Shown: positions 1-8,903, counted from the first letter of the stretch. The stretch is 64,000 bases of DNA from Acidovorax sp. sif1233 (GCF_019218755.1 NZ_JAHUWZ010000001.1:1178001-1242000), one strand, 5' to 3'. The notes: generated from the sequence alone by a model not told the origin. Made by a program: numbers and translations.

Positions 1-1
1 T

Positions 2-115
2 GAGCTGGCCCGGCAGGTCATGCAGCTGCATCTGCGCATGTCCTACCACCGGTTCATGAAACACCGGGTCGAGTACCGGCAGGACGGCGCAACCCCTCCA
101 TCTTCCTCTCGATAA
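2..115 (+). CDS. 3' end of an unidentified gene (partial)
   Basis: An open frame enters from the left edge and ends at TAA 113-115. It encodes about 37 residues, starting ELARQVMQLHLRMSYHRFMK. Codon use fits a high-GC host. The amphipathic helical tail resembles the end of a GntR/FadR-type ligand-binding domain, but this is only an impression, because the DNA-binding part lies outside the window. No gene name is justified. Confidence 0.45.
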   Translation, partial: ELARQVMQLHLRMSYHRFMKHRVEYRQDGATPPSSSR

Positions 116-216
116 GTTACCCGTATTGGGCTCGAAAGAAGGTGCGGAGTTCCTATGGAGAAAATGGGCTGTTTCCAGGGGCCGCCCCGGGTGGCACGGC
201 GAGGAAGTAGCTGGCT

Positions 217-244
217 TAAAAAGGGGCCCGCACGAGGCGGGCCC
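217..244 (-). terminator. Rho-independent terminator (leftward)
   Basis: Arms GGGCCCGC (224-231) and GCGGGCCC (237-244) pair perfectly around the 5-base loop ACGAG. A run of A at 218-222 becomes the T-tract on the minus strand. It lies beyond a similar hairpin at 384-404, so it is either a back-up terminator or belonged to a gene now lost. Confidence 0.6.
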
Positions 245-378
245 AAACGCTTCATCTACCGATGCCTGACACACCGGCAGCTTCATGGTGCTCCGGACGC
301 CATCCCTTCGCCTGTAGGACCAGCGCCGCTTGATCTATCAGCGGGCGCGCGCCGGGAGCCTCGGCGCAAGGACGTTCG

Positions 379-404
379 AAAAAAAGCCCGCACGAAGCGG
401 GCTT
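379..404 (-). terminator. Rho-independent terminator of the MBL-fold gene
   Basis: Arms AAGCCCGC (384-391) and GCGGGCTT (397-404) form a perfect 8-bp stem with loop ACGAA. A seven-base A-run at 379-385 gives the T-tract on the minus strand. It sits about 115 bases after the stop of the leftward hydrolase gene at 518. Confidence 0.75.
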
Positions 405-517
405 GAACTTGCTCAAGGCAAGAGGGGAGGGTGTCGCCAGAGGATAGCGACGAGGGCATCGTAAAGCGAACGCAATTCCCGCGGTGTCGGACAAAGCCGC
501 GTCAGTTGGGCGTGGCG

Positions 518-1378
518 TCACAGCGCATTGAGCGGAATCTTGAGGTAGGAGATCCCGTTGCTTTCCGCTGGCGGAGCCTCCCCCGCGCGGATGTTGATCT
601 GTACTGCCGGCAGGATCAGCACAGGCATGTCCAGTGTCGCGTCGCGGCGGGTGCGCATGGCCACGAAGCCAGCCTCGGTGATGCCGTCGTGGACGTGGAT
701 GTTTCGTTCCCGCTGCTCGGCGACGGTGGTTTCCCACGCGGGCTCGCGGCCTGCGGGCGGGTAGTCGTGGCACATGAACAGCCGGGTTTCGGGTGGCAGG
801 CCCAGCAGCTTGCGCACCGACTGGTACAGCATGTGTGCGTCGCCGCCCGGGAAGTCGCACCGTGCCGTGCCCACGTCGGGCATGAACAAGGTGTCGCCGA
901 CGAATACCGCGTTGCCTACCTGGAAGGCCATGCAGGCGGGTGTGTGGCCCGGTACCGACAGGGCCCGGGCCTGCAGGGTGCCAATGGCGAATGCCTCCCC
1001 GTCGGCGAACAGATGATCGAATTGGCTGCCGTCGGCCCGGAAACCGGGCTCCAGGTTGAAGATGCCTTTGAAGGTGTTTTGCACCTTGGTGATGGCGGCG
1101 CCGATGGCGATCTTGCCGCCCAGCGCTTCCCGCAGGTGGTGCGCGGCCGACAGGTGGTCTGCATGGGCATGGGTTTCCAGAATCCACTGGACCGTGAGTT
1201 GCTGCGCCGTCACGAAGGCCATCACCTCGCTCGCCGCCGCGGTGCTGGTGCGGCCCGATTTGGGGTCATAGTCAAGGACGGAATCAAGGATGGCGCAGTG
1301 GCCTCCGGGATGATCGAACACCACATAGGTCACGGTGTGGGTGGAGGGGTCGAAGAAGGCGTGGACCTGTGGTTGCAT
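518..1378 (-). CDS. MBL-fold hydrolase, Blh/ETHE1-like persulfide dioxygenase
   Basis: A 286-residue metallo-beta-lactamase-fold protein. The metal motif THAHADHL lies near residue 88, followed by the ligand His of VPGHTP, the Asp of FVGDTLF and the late His of MCHDYPP. This layout is that of the Blh/ETHE1 group, which oxidise glutathione persulfide to sulfite with non-haem iron; the substrate is inferred from the family. I start at ATG 1378 (MQPQVHAF). A TTG at 1399 would add seven residues, and neither start has a strong ribosome site. The gene is divergent from a YeeE/YedE permease pair, the usual company of Blh in sulfide detoxification loci. A BigR-type repressor gene is not present here. 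Confidence 0.85.
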   Translation of the reverse strand: MQPQVHAFFDPSTHTVTYVVFDHPGGHCAILDSVLDYDPKSGRTSTAAASEVMAFVTAQQLTVQWILETHAHADHLSAAHHLREALGGKIAIGAAITKVQNTFKGIFNLEPGFRADGSQFDHLFADGEAFAIGTLQARALSVPGHTPACMAFQVGNAVFVGDTLFMPDVGTARCDFPGGDAHMLYQSVRKLLGLPPETRLFMCHDYPPAGREPAWETTVAEQRERNIHVHDGITEAGFVAMRTRRDATLDMPVLILPAVQINIRAGEAPPAESNGISYLKIPLNAL

Positions 1379-1399
1379 GGGGGTACCCGTCGAAATCAA

Positions 1400-1445
1400 T
1401 AAAGAAAATTATAGTTTGTATAAAAATATATTGTTTTACAATCCA
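1400..1445. promoter_or_regulatory. AT-rich divergent promoter region with short dyad
   Basis: This is the most AT-rich stretch of the first 10 kb, between divergent sulfur genes. On the minus strand TATAAT (1413-1408) can serve as a -10 box. On the plus strand TTGTAT (1416-1421) and TACAAT (1437-1442) make a candidate pair with a 15-bp spacer. The dyad ATTGT-TTT-ACAAT (1430-1442) overlaps the latter and could be a repressor site for both promoters. Sequence inspection only. Confidence 0.45.
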
Positions 1446-1478
1446 CCCGATTCCCTTTCCGCCTAAGGAGTACCGCGC

Positions 1479-1913
1479 ATGCAGATCGACTGGAACCATT
1501 TCACCCCCTGGTCTGCCTTGGCCGGGGGCATTCTTCTGGGGCTCGCGGCCGCGGGCTTCGTGCTGCTCAATGGCCGGGTCTTGGGCATCAGCGGCATTGT
1601 CGGAGGGCTGCTGCGGCCGCGCAGCGGAGATATTGCGTGGCGTATTGCCTTGGTGCTGGGCCTGCTGGCCGCGCCCGCGCTCTACCGCGGTGTGGTGGGC
1701 GCCAGCCAGGGCCCCCGGATCGATGCCAGTTGGGCAATGGTGGTGCTGGCCGGCCTGCTGGTGGGCCTTGGCACCCGCTACGGCGGGGGCTGCACCAGCG
1801 GCCATGGCGTGTGTGGCCTGGCGCGCCTGTCGCCAAGATCACTGGTGGCCACGCTGGCCTTCATGGGGACGGGTTTTGCCAGTGTTTTTGTCATCCGGCA
1901 CGTTCTGTCCTGA
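1479..1913 (+). CDS. YeeE/YedE family permease, N-terminal half protein
   Basis: A 144-residue integral membrane protein with about four hydrophobic segments and the family motif [15 protein letters not shown] near residues 103-117. The cysteine in this motif lies in the thiosulfate path of YeeE-type transporters. The protein is half-length. Together with the next gene it forms the split two-gene version, which probably assembles as one sulfur-compound permease. A ribosome site (AAGGAG, 1465-1470) precedes ATG 1479. It is divergent from the persulfide dioxygenase gene, so a role in importing or exporting reduced sulfur is likely. Confidence 0.85.
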   Translation: MQIDWNHFTPWSALAGGILLGLAAAGFVLLNGRVLGISGIVGGLLRPRSGDIAWRIALVLGLLAAPALYRGVVGASQGPRIDASWAMVVLAGLLVGLGTRYGGGCTSGHGVCGLARLSPRSLVATLAFMGTGFASVFVIRHVLS

Positions 1914-1964
1914 CGGCGTTGCGGATGCCGGTGGTCAACATTTTCAATTTTCTGGGAGCGGCCC

Positions 1965-2405
1965 ATGCGCCACCGTATCGCTGAATTCGCCGTCGGCCTG
2001 GTCTTTGGCCTGGGCCTTGTGGTTTCGGGCATGACCGATCCGGGCAAGGTCGTGGGGTTTCTGGATGTGACGGGGCTGTGGGATCCCTCACTGGCCTTTG
2101 TGATGGGCGGGGCCGTTGCGGTGAGTGCCCTCGCATTTGCCGTGGCGCGCCGGCGCACCAGGGCCTTCCTGGGCGGGGCCATGCACTTGCCTGCATCGCG
2201 CGGCATCGACAGGCGCCTGGTGGCTGGCAGCCTGCTATTTGGCGTGGGGTGGGGGATGGCGGGGTTCTGTCCGGGGCCCGCCATCGTGTCGGTCGGGGCC
2301 GGGGAGCCCAAGGCCATGGCGTTTGTGGGGGCCATGCTGGTGGGCATGGCCGGTTTCGAATGGATCGAGCGCCGCCGGGCCTTGCGCGCCACCCGTGCTG
2401 GCTGA
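1965..2405 (+). CDS. DUF6691/YeeE-YedE family permease, C-terminal half protein
   Basis: A 146-residue membrane protein with four predicted helices. It contains the motif [17 protein letters not shown] near residues 91-107, the partner of the GCTSGHG motif in the preceding gene, and [12 protein letters not shown] near residue 24. It starts 51 bases after the previous stop and is probably co-transcribed with it. The two together correspond to one full-length YeeE/YedE transporter. Confidence 0.85.
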   Translation: MRHRIAEFAVGLVFGLGLVVSGMTDPGKVVGFLDVTGLWDPSLAFVMGGAVAVSALAFAVARRRTRAFLGGAMHLPASRGIDRRLVAGSLLFGVGWGMAGFCPGPAIVSVGAGEPKAMAFVGAMLVGMAGFEWIERRRALRATRAG

Positions 2406-2549
2406 TTGATGCGGACGGGCCCGCACGATCCACGCTTGCAGAAATGGTGGCTGGGTCGAGGCGGCGCTTTCACAGACCGGAGGGACCGGTGACTGCGGGT
2501 GGGGTGCTGGCCCGGGCCCTTGCTGGCGGGGCTGCATCCGTGGGGGGCA

Positions 2550-2900
2550 TCAGCCCCCGTGCATTTCCTGCAGGCGCTGCTTCTCCGCGGCGGGCGTCTC
2601 CAGGAATTCCCGCTGCACCTGTTCGCGTGTCTTGGGCGTGCCGGTATTCCTTTGCGGCAGGGCATAGCCGCGCGCGAGCAGGGCGAGGCTGCCGTCCTTG
2701 CGGGCGGCTTCGATGTCCCGCAGGACGTCGCTGCGTTGCTTTCCCCCTTGCAGGTGGTCCGGGTGCGTGGTGTAGCCCACCTCGCCGCCCGCCGGGTGAT
2801 ACAGGGATGAGGCGGTGGCGACGGCAGGCATCGCCATGGCGAGCGCTGCCAATGGCGCGAACAAGGCGGTGCGTGCGTTGAGGATGGTTTTGCGGGACAT
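2550..2900 (-). CDS. DUF4148 domain protein, exported
   Basis: A 116-residue protein with a Sec signal (about 30 residues, ending near AVATAS). The mature part contains the DUF4148-type element [20 protein letters not shown] near residues 52-71. The function of this Burkholderiales family is unknown. It is divergently transcribed from a heavy-metal type response regulator and may be one of its targets. Confidence 0.75.
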   Translation of the reverse strand: MSRKTILNARTALFAPLAALAMAMPAVATASSLYHPAGGEVGYTTHPDHLQGGKQRSDVLRDIEAARKDGSLALLARGYALPQRNTGTPKTREQVQREFLETPAAEKQRLQEMHGG

Positions 2901-3015
2901 GGAGGGTGTTTCCTTTCAGGGGGAGTGATCCGGGGTTGCATGCCCTGGCCGCAGGTGCCTGCCAGTGCATGGGGATACTGTAAAAACGCCATGCCGACAG
3001 GGTGCCCACCGCTGC

Positions 3016-3033
3016 CTGACGAATTTGTAATCG
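3016..3033. promoter_or_regulatory. Possible CusR/CopR-type box
   Basis: ACGAATTTGTAATC (3019-3032) differs at one position from the right part of the dyad TTACAAATTTGTAA, the form typical of heavy-metal response-regulator boxes. It lies about 33 bases upstream of the response-regulator start, in the gap shared with the divergent DUF4148 gene. Autoregulation is an inference. Confidence 0.4.
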
Positions 3034-3065
3034 CGGCCCCCGCCATGTTCTTTGACAATCCGGGC

Positions 3066-3755
3066 ATGAAAGTTCTGCTCATCGAAGACGAAGTCAAGCT
3101 TGCGCACTACCTGCGCAAGGGGCTCGCGGAGGCCGGATATGTGGTGGACGTGGCGCACAACGGGGTCGATGGCCTGCACATGGCCCTGGAGGGCGACTAC
3201 GCGCTGCTGGTGCTTGACGTGATGCTGCCCGGCATCGACGGATTGAGCCTGCTTGCCGCGCTGCGCAAGACCCGCCAGACCCCTGTGCTCATGCTCACGG
3301 CCCGTACCAAGGTGGAGGACCGCGTGCTGGGCCTGCAGTCGGGCGCGGATGACTATCTGGTCAAGCCGTTTGCTTTCTCCGAACTCATGGCGCGCATCGA
3401 GGTCATCGTGCGGCGCAGCCGGGCGGCGCAACCAGGATCGGCGTGCGCCACGGTGCTGCAACTGGCGAACCTGGAAGTGGACCTGTTGCGGCGCAAGGCC
3501 ACGCGCGCGGGCCAGCGCCTGGACCTGACGGCCAAGGAGTTTCTGTTGCTCACGCTCTTCCTGCGCCGCCAGGGGGAAGTGCTCTCGCGCACCGAGATCG
3601 CCGCCCAGGTATGGGACATGAACTTCGACAGCGAGACCAATGTGGTCGAGGTCGCCATCCGGCGGCTGCGCAGCAAGATGGACGTGCCCTTTCCCGAACC
3701 CCTGCTGCACACCATCCGTGGCATGGGGTATGTGATGGAAGCGCGCGGCGCATGA
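3066..3755 (+). CDS. Heavy-metal type response regulator (CusR/CopR-like)
   Basis: A 229-residue OmpR-family regulator. The receiver domain occupies residues 1-115 with phospho-acceptor Asp51 (LDVMLPG), an acidic pocket at 8-9 and Lys near 101 (VKPF). The winged-helix domain follows, ending with [14 protein letters not shown] and [11 protein letters not shown]. Sequence style places it with CusR/CopR/IrlR regulators of copper or silver efflux genes, but no efflux genes are in the window. ATG 3066 gives the canonical MKVLLIEDE start. Its stop overlaps the sensor kinase start (ATGA), so the two are translationally coupled. Confidence 0.9.
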   Translation: MKVLLIEDEVKLAHYLRKGLAEAGYVVDVAHNGVDGLHMALEGDYALLVLDVMLPGIDGLSLLAALRKTRQTPVLMLTARTKVEDRVLGLQSGADDYLVKPFAFSELMARIEVIVRRSRAAQPGSACATVLQLANLEVDLLRRKATRAGQRLDLTAKEFLLLTLFLRRQGEVLSRTEIAAQVWDMNFDSETNVVEVAIRRLRSKMDVPFPEPLLHTIRGMGYVMEARGA

Positions 3756-5116
3756 CGGGCACGCGTGCACCCGGGTCGCTGCGCCGGCGGCTGTCCTGGT
3801 GGCTTGCCGCGCAGAGCCTGGCGGGCCTGGGCGCCGTGTGCCTGCTGGTGTATCTGGTCACGGCGGCGGGATTTCGCGAACGGCAGGACAGCCAGCTGGA
3901 GCAGAAGGAAGCCGTGGTGCGGCATCTTTTGTCGGGCGGGGGAATGCACCCCATGCCGCAGCCCTGGAACGACGTCCATCTGCTGGATGATTTCCTGGCC
4001 GGGCACGACAACTTCCGGCTGCGGGTGTCGACCGGGGAGGGGGAGGTGCTCTACCCCCGTGTTGCGCGGGGCGATCCGCCGCTGCTGGCCTGGCGCGAGC
4101 GCAGCTTCGAGGTGGCGTCCCAGCGCCCAGAGGCGCCCGGCCGCGTGCTGCGGGTATGGCTGGCGCTGGACATCCAGGCCGATGAGCAGTTGCTGCGCCG
4201 CATGGCCGTCACGCTGTGGGTCGCTGCGCTGGCGGGCGCGGTGGTGGTGTCGCTGGGCGGCTTCACGCTGGTCCACCTGGGGTTGTCGCCCGTGCGCGCC
4301 CTCTCGGCGCAGGTGCGGGCGCTTTCGCCCGACACGCTGCACCAGCGCCTCGGCACGGAAGGGCAGCCCGCCGAGTTGCAGCCGCTCGTCGAGCAGTTCA
4401 ACGGCCTGCTCGGCCGGCTGGAAAAGGCCTATGTCCAGGTGGAGGGATTCAACGCGGATGTGGCCCATGAACTGCGCACGCCATTGGCGACATTGCAGGC
4501 CAGCAACGAGCTGGCGTTGCGCGGGCTGCTTGGCGGCGGCGCGGGCAATGCGGGAGAGCTGGGCGAGGTGCTGGCCTCCAACCTGGAGGAATTGCAGCGC
4601 CTCACGGGCATCGTCAACGACATGCTTTTTCTTTCCCAGGCCGACCGGGGCGCGGGCGCCCGCCGCGAGTCCACCCCCAGCCTCGCCCGGGTGGTGGCGC
4701 AGGTGGCGGAATTTCACGAGGCCGCCTTGGCGGACGCGGGGCTGGCATTGCACATCTCGGGTGATGCGGCGGGGCAGTTCGATGTCCCGCTGCTGCACCG
4801 AGCGCTGTCCAATCTCATCGGCAATGCGGTGCGCCACGCCCGCCAGGGTACGGCGGTGCAGGTGCGCATCGCTCCCCTGCCGGGAGGCGGGGGCGGAGTG
4901 ATGGTCGTCAACGAGGGGGAGACCGTGGCGCCCGAGGTGCTGGCGCGGCTGTTCGACCGATTCTTCCGAGCGGATCCCTCGCGGGCCCACGGCCAGAGGA
5001 ACCATGGCCTGGGCCTGGCCATCACGGACGCCATAGCCCGCATGCATGGCGGGCGGACGGTGGCCACATCGTCTGGCGGGGTGACGGCCATCGGCCTGGA
5101 GCTGCCTGCCAGCTAG
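3752..5116 (+). CDS. Sensor histidine kinase (CusS-like)
   Basis: A 454-residue membrane kinase with TM1 at about 13-40, a short periplasmic loop, TM2 at about 152-176 and a HAMP segment. The H-box FNADVAHELRTPLATLQ places the phospho-accepting His at 239. The ATP-binding domain follows, with N-box NLIGNAVRHAR and G-box HGLGLAITDAIARMHGG. The small periplasmic sensor resembles the CusS/IrlS heavy-metal sensors, though the metal cannot be read from sequence. It overlaps the response-regulator gene by four bases. Confidence 0.9.
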   Translation: MTGTRAPGSLRRRLSWWLAAQSLAGLGAVCLLVYLVTAAGFRERQDSQLEQKEAVVRHLLSGGGMHPMPQPWNDVHLLDDFLAGHDNFRLRVSTGEGEVLYPRVARGDPPLLAWRERSFEVASQRPEAPGRVLRVWLALDIQADEQLLRRMAVTLWVAALAGAVVVSLGGFTLVHLGLSPVRALSAQVRALSPDTLHQRLGTEGQPAELQPLVEQFNGLLGRLEKAYVQVEGFNADVAHELRTPLATLQASNELALRGLLGGGAGNAGELGEVLASNLEELQRLTGIVNDMLFLSQADRGAGARRESTPSLARVVAQVAEFHEAALADAGLALHISGDAAGQFDVPLLHRALSNLIGNAVRHARQGTAVQVRIAPLPGGGGGVMVVNEGETVAPEVLARLFDRFFRADPSRAHGQRNHGLGLAITDAIARMHGGRTVATSSGGVTAIGLELPAS

Positions 5117-5243
5117 GCAGGGGGCGATCCTGTCCGCGCGGGGCCGAAGGAGGCGGAGCCCCCGGGGGCGGGCCCTCCTGCTCCTGGCGTGTTTCAAGCC
5201 AGGGCTGGTGGCACGGAGCCTGGTCGGGTGTTTCGGGGACGGC

Positions 5244-5669
5244 CTATTCGTCGATCGACGCGCTCCAGCGGTCTCCCCAGCTGCGCGCGCCCACGCGCTC
5301 GATATCGCGCCGGTCGCGCTTGGTGGGGCGGCCCTCCTGCAGCGTGGCGGCGGGTTCGGGGGCCAGCCGCCGCTGTTCGGCAGCCTGTTCACGCGCCGTG
5401 ATGCTGTCCGCCGTTTCCTCGTACAGTTGCTGCGCAATGGGGGCGGGTCCGCGCGCCCCGCTCAGGCCCCGCACCAGCACCGTGCGGGCGAGGGGGCCCT
5501 GGCGCAAGGCCACGGTATCGCCGCAGCGCAGGTCGCGTGCAGGCTTGGCCAGCTGGCCGTTGACCGTCACGCGGCCCTTGCCGATCTCTTCGGTGGCCAG
5601 GCTGCGCGTCTTGTAGAAGCGGGCGCACCAGAGCCACTTGTCCAGCCGCATTGTCTCCGAGGTGTTCAT
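5244..5669 (-). CDS. hslR: Hsp15-like RNA-binding S4 domain protein
   Basis: A 141-residue protein with an S4 RNA-binding domain at residues 7-70 (MRLDKWLWCARFYKTRSLA, then VTVNG). A basic, charged C-terminal tail contains GRPTKRDRRDIE. This is the arrangement of Hsp15, which binds stalled 50S subunits carrying nascent chains and helps ribosome recycling. The start codon overlaps the tctE stop (ATGA at 5669), so it is translated from the tctDE transcript, an unusual pairing for a heat-shock ribosome factor. Confidence 0.88.
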   Translation of the reverse strand: MNTSETMRLDKWLWCARFYKTRSLATEEIGKGRVTVNGQLAKPARDLRCGDTVALRQGPLARTVLVRGLSGARGPAPIAQQLYEETADSITAREQAAEQRRLAPEPAATLQEGRPTKRDRRDIERVGARSWGDRWSASIDE

Positions 5670-7135
5670 GCGGAGGATTGTGACGCGTGTGCGTGGTTTG
5701 CACTGTCAGCCGATGGCGCAGCCAGTGGCAGGCGTACAACGGCATCCAGGCCCGCCACCCGGTGGCCCACCACGCGGTTGGTCAGCGAGATACTGCCCCC
5801 GATGGCCTCCACGATCTCGCGGCAGATCGCCAGGCCCAGGCCGCTGCCGGCGCGCACGTCGCCCGCCGAGAACGGCTGGAAGAGGCGGGCCGCCAGCTCG
5901 CCGTCGATGCCGGGGCCCTGGTCGCTGAGGGTCAACGCCACATGGTGGCTGTCGGTGCGCAGGTCCACCGTCAGCTCGCTGCCCTGCGGCGCATGGCGCA
6001 CGGCGTTGTGCAGCAGGTTGCGGCTCAGTTCGCGCAGCATCCACTCGTGGGCCTGGACCCGCGCGGGCACGGTCTGTATGCCGAAGTCCAGGTCGCGCTG
6101 CGCGATCAGTGGTGATATCTCCAGCGCCACGGTGCGCAGCACATCGTCCAGCCGCGTGGTGGGCGGTGCGCTCTGCTGGCGCAGTTGCTCCACCTTCGCC
6201 AGCGCCAGCATCTGGTTGGCCAGCTGGGTGGCGCGGTCTACCGTGTCGCTGATCTCGTGCAGGGCCTGCCGGGGCTCCACGTCGCCCCGCAGGGCCGATT
6301 GCACCTGGGTCTTCAGCACGGCCAGGGGGGTGCGCAGCTGGTGGGAGGCATCGCGCACGAAGCGCTTCTGGTGGCGCAGCAGGTGGCGCAGGCGCTGCAT
6401 CACTTCGTTGGTGGCGTCGATCAGCGGCTGCAGTTCGCGCGGCGTGGAGGGGGCGGCGATGGGGCTCAGGTCGCCCTCCCGGCGGTCCTGCAGCTGCAGG
6501 CTCAGCTGCCGCACGGGATGGATGGCCCGCTGCACCACCAGCACCACGGTGAGGGCGATCACGGCAATCAGCAGGGCCTGGCGCAGCAACGTGTTGCGCA
6601 GGATCTGCAGGGCCAGCGTTTCACGCACTTCGAGCGTCTCTGCCACCTGGATCACGGCCATGGCCCGGCCTTCGGAGCTGGCCACGGGCTGCAGCAGGAC
6701 GGCCACGCGCACGTCGCGGTCGCGAAAGCGGTCGTCGTAGAAGTCCACCAGCGCGGCGTAGGGCGGGCGGTCCGGGATCTTTCCACGCCAGACAGGCAGT
6801 TCGGCAAACCCCGAGACCAGTTCGCCATGCAGGTTGGAGACGCGGTAGAACATCTGGCTCTGGTTGTCGGCCTCAAAGGCTTCCAGGGCCGAGTAGGGCA
6901 CGGTGGCGCGCAATTCGGCCGCGTCGTCAAAGCCTTTCACGTCGAGCTGTTCGCTGATGGTCTTGGCGGACGCCAGCAGCGTGCGGTCGTAGGCGGTGTG
7001 CAGCGATGCCAGCGTCTGCTGGTACAGGCTGAAGGTATTGAAGCCGATGAACAGCGCCACCGGCAGCAGGATGCCCAGCAGCAGGCGCCTGCGCAGCGAA
7101 GGGTGGCGGTGCCCGCCGGCGGGGGCTGCGGTCAT
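5666..7135 (-). CDS. tctE: Sensor histidine kinase TctE
   Basis: A 489-residue membrane kinase. TM1 is at about 17-37, a periplasmic 2CSK-N type sensor follows to about 180, and TM2 is at about 185-203. A HAMP linker and the H-box RFVRDASHQLRTPLAVLKT follow (His265), then an ATPase domain with GSGLGLAICREIVEAIGG. TctE kinases sense tricarboxylates and activate TctD. The gene overlaps tctD upstream and hslR downstream by four bases each, and the locus is divergent from tctCBA. Confidence 0.9.
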   Translation of the reverse strand: MTAAPAGGHRHPSLRRRLLLGILLPVALFIGFNTFSLYQQTLASLHTAYDRTLLASAKTISEQLDVKGFDDAAELRATVPYSALEAFEADNQSQMFYRVSNLHGELVSGFAELPVWRGKIPDRPPYAALVDFYDDRFRDRDVRVAVLLQPVASSEGRAMAVIQVAETLEVRETLALQILRNTLLRQALLIAVIALTVVLVVQRAIHPVRQLSLQLQDRREGDLSPIAAPSTPRELQPLIDATNEVMQRLRHLLRHQKRFVRDASHQLRTPLAVLKTQVQSALRGDVEPRQALHEISDTVDRATQLANQMLALAKVEQLRQQSAPPTTRLDDVLRTVALEISPLIAQRDLDFGIQTVPARVQAHEWMLRELSRNLLHNAVRHAPQGSELTVDLRTDSHHVALTLSDQGPGIDGELAARLFQPFSAGDVRAGSGLGLAICREIVEAIGGSISLTNRVVGHRVAGLDAVVRLPLAAPSADSANHAHASQSSA

Positions 7136-7818
7136 GCGTCGGTCCGCAGCAGGTAGCCCAGCCCGCGCAGCGTCATGAGGGTCAGGCCGGTGCCCGCCAG
7201 TTTCTTGCGCAGGCGGTACACCACGACCTCGATGGCCTCGTACTGCACATCCAGCTGGCCGGGGAACACCAGCTCGTACAGCCGCTCCTTGGTGACGGCG
7301 TGGCCTGGTTGGGCGAGCAGGGCGTGCATGAGCGCCAGCTCGCGCGGCGTCAGCTCCATCACCTCGCCCTGGAGATACAGCGCGCCGCTGTTCTTGTCAT
7401 AGCGGATGGCACCGATCTGCACGGTGCTGGGAGCCAGCTGCGTGCCGGGTAGGGGGTCCGCGCTGCGGCGTACCAGGGCACGCAGCCGGGCCTCGAGTTC
7501 GTCCAGGTCGAAGGGCTTGGGCAGGTAGTCGTCCGCCCCTGCGTTCAGCCCCATCACCCGGTCGCCCACGGTGCCTCGGGCGGTGAGGATCAGCACCGGC
7601 GTTCGCAGGCCGCGCGCGCGCGCCTGCTGCAGCACCTGCAGGCCGTCGAGCCCGGGCAGGGTAAGGTCCAGGATGACGGCGTCGGGCTGGCGGGACGCCC
7701 ACTGGCTCAGGGCGGATTTGCCGTCGCCCACCGCGGTCACCTCCATGCCGCGCCGGGTCAGTGCACGGTGCAGGGTCGCCTGCATGGTGGGGTCGTCTTC
7801 AACGAGGAGCAATTGCAT
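7132..7818 (-). CDS. tctD: Response regulator TctD
   Basis: A 228-residue OmpR-family regulator. The receiver has phospho-acceptor Asp51 (ILDLTLPG) and Lys near 101 (PKPF). The winged-helix domain carries ELTPRELALMHALL and YEAIEVVVYRLRKKL. I start at ATG 7818 (MQLLLVEDD), which aligns with the family; an in-frame ATG at 7830 adds only MVPR. It is the partner of tctE, and it is divergent from tctC, its probable target in the 125-base gap. Confidence 0.9.
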   Translation of the reverse strand: MQLLLVEDDPTMQATLHRALTRRGMEVTAVGDGKSALSQWASRQPDAVILDLTLPGLDGLQVLQQARARGLRTPVLILTARGTVGDRVMGLNAGADDYLPKPFDLDELEARLRALVRRSADPLPGTQLAPSTVQIGAIRYDKNSGALYLQGEVMELTPRELALMHALLAQPGHAVTKERLYELVFPGQLDVQYEAIEVVVYRLRKKLAGTGLTLMTLRGLGYLLRTDA

Positions 7819-7943
7819 GCGCGGCACCATAGCATCGTCTCATCGCATGCGCCGTATGGGTGTTTTCCCTGAGTCGCAGGACAGCCGTTTGACAGGCAGC
7901 GCGCGCATCATCGAACGGTTCGCAAACCTTACAAGGAGACACC

Positions 7944-8903
7944 ATGCGTCGCGATATGTTTCTGAAATCACTGGCTGCCATGGCCGCCGCCGGCGTGCTG
8001 CCGGTATCGGCCCAGAGCGCCCACGCCATCAAGATGATGATTCCCGCCAACCCTGGCGGTGGCTGGGACACCACGGGCCGTGCGCTGGGCAAGGCCATGC
8101 AGGATGCAGGCGTCGCGTCGTCGGTGTCTTATGACAACAAGGGCGGCGCCGCTGGCGCCATCGGCCTGGCCCAGTTCGTCAACGCCAGCAAGGGCGACCC
8201 GAACGCCCTGATGGTGATGGGCGCCGTGATGCTGGGCGGCATCATCACCGGCAAGCCGCCCGTGGGCCTGGACAAGGTGACCCCGCTCGCGCGCCTGACC
8301 AGCGAATACAACGTGTTCGTGCTGCCCGCCAATTCGCCTTTCAAGTCCATGAAGGACGTGGTGGACCAGCTCAAGAAGGATCCCGGCAGCGTGAAGTGGG
8401 GCGGTGGCTCGCGTGGTTCCACCGAGCACATCGCGGCAGCGATGATCGCCCGCGAAGTGGGCGTGGACCCCGCCAAGATCAACTACGTGGCCTTCCGTGG
8501 GGGTGGTGAGGCCACCGCCGCCATCCTGGGCGGCAACGTCACGGTCGGCGGCAGCGGCTACAGCGAGTTCGCCGAGTACATCACCGCGGGCAAAATGCGC
8601 GCCGTGGGCGTCACCTCGGGCTCGCGCCTGAAGGGCGTGAACGTCGCCACGCTCAAGGAGCAGGGCATCAACGTGGAAATCGGCAACTGGCGCGGCGTGT
8701 ACGGCGCGCCTGGCATCACCCCCGAGCAGCGCAAGGCGCTGATCGAGGCCCTGTCCAAGACCTTCAAGCACAAGGCCTGGCAAGATGCGATGGAGAAGAA
8801 CGGCTGGACCCCCGCATGGATGGCCGGCGACGAGTTCGCCAACTTCGTGGATGCCGAGTTCGCCAGCATGCGCGCCACCATGGCCAAGTCGGGGATGATC
8901 TGA
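7944..8903 (+). CDS. tctC: Tripartite tricarboxylate transporter binding protein TctC
   Basis: A 319-residue periplasmic binding protein. The signal peptide ends at about ALPVSA-QS (residue 24-26). The mature part starts with the family motif MMIPANPGGGWDTTGRALG and carries YDNKGGAAGAIG and WGGGSRGSTEHI. It captures citrate or related tricarboxylates and delivers them to the TctA/TctB membrane unit, driven by an ion gradient. A good ribosome site (AAGGAGA) precedes ATG 7944. First gene of tctCBA. Confidence 0.92.
   Translation: MRRDMFLKSLAAMAAAGVLPVSAQSAHAIKMMIPANPGGGWDTTGRALGKAMQDAGVASSVSYDNKGGAAGAIGLAQFVNASKGDPNALMVMGAVMLGGIITGKPPVGLDKVTPLARLTSEYNVFVLPANSPFKSMKDVVDQLKKDPGSVKWGGGSRGSTEHIAAAMIAREVGVDPAKINYVAFRGGGEATAAILGGNVTVGGSGYSEFAEYITAGKMRAVGVTSGSRLKGVNVATLKEQGINVEIGNWRGVYGAPGITPEQRKALIEALSKTFKHKAWQDAMEKNGWTPAWMAGDEFANFVDAEFASMRATMAKSGMI

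Larger units (their letters stand above)
116..517. other. Intergenic region with two reverse-strand terminators
   Basis: About 400 bases without a convincing gene. It holds two GC-rich hairpins with A-runs on their left side, so both terminate leftward transcription. The minus strand between them has an open stretch ending at 252, just before the second hairpin. Its last residues (EHHEAAGVSGIGR) match nothing I know, and it may be the remnant of a lost gene. Confidence 0.5.

Noticed and set aside
3353-5437. 694-codon minus-strand frame opposite the CusS-like kinase
   Set aside because: Arg/Gln/His-rich antisense translation; the plus strand has all kinase boxes.
7889-7917. TTGACA-like -35 box upstream of tctC
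   Set aside because: No acceptable -10 hexamer at 16-18 bases; may be chance or need TctD, so not listed as a promoter.
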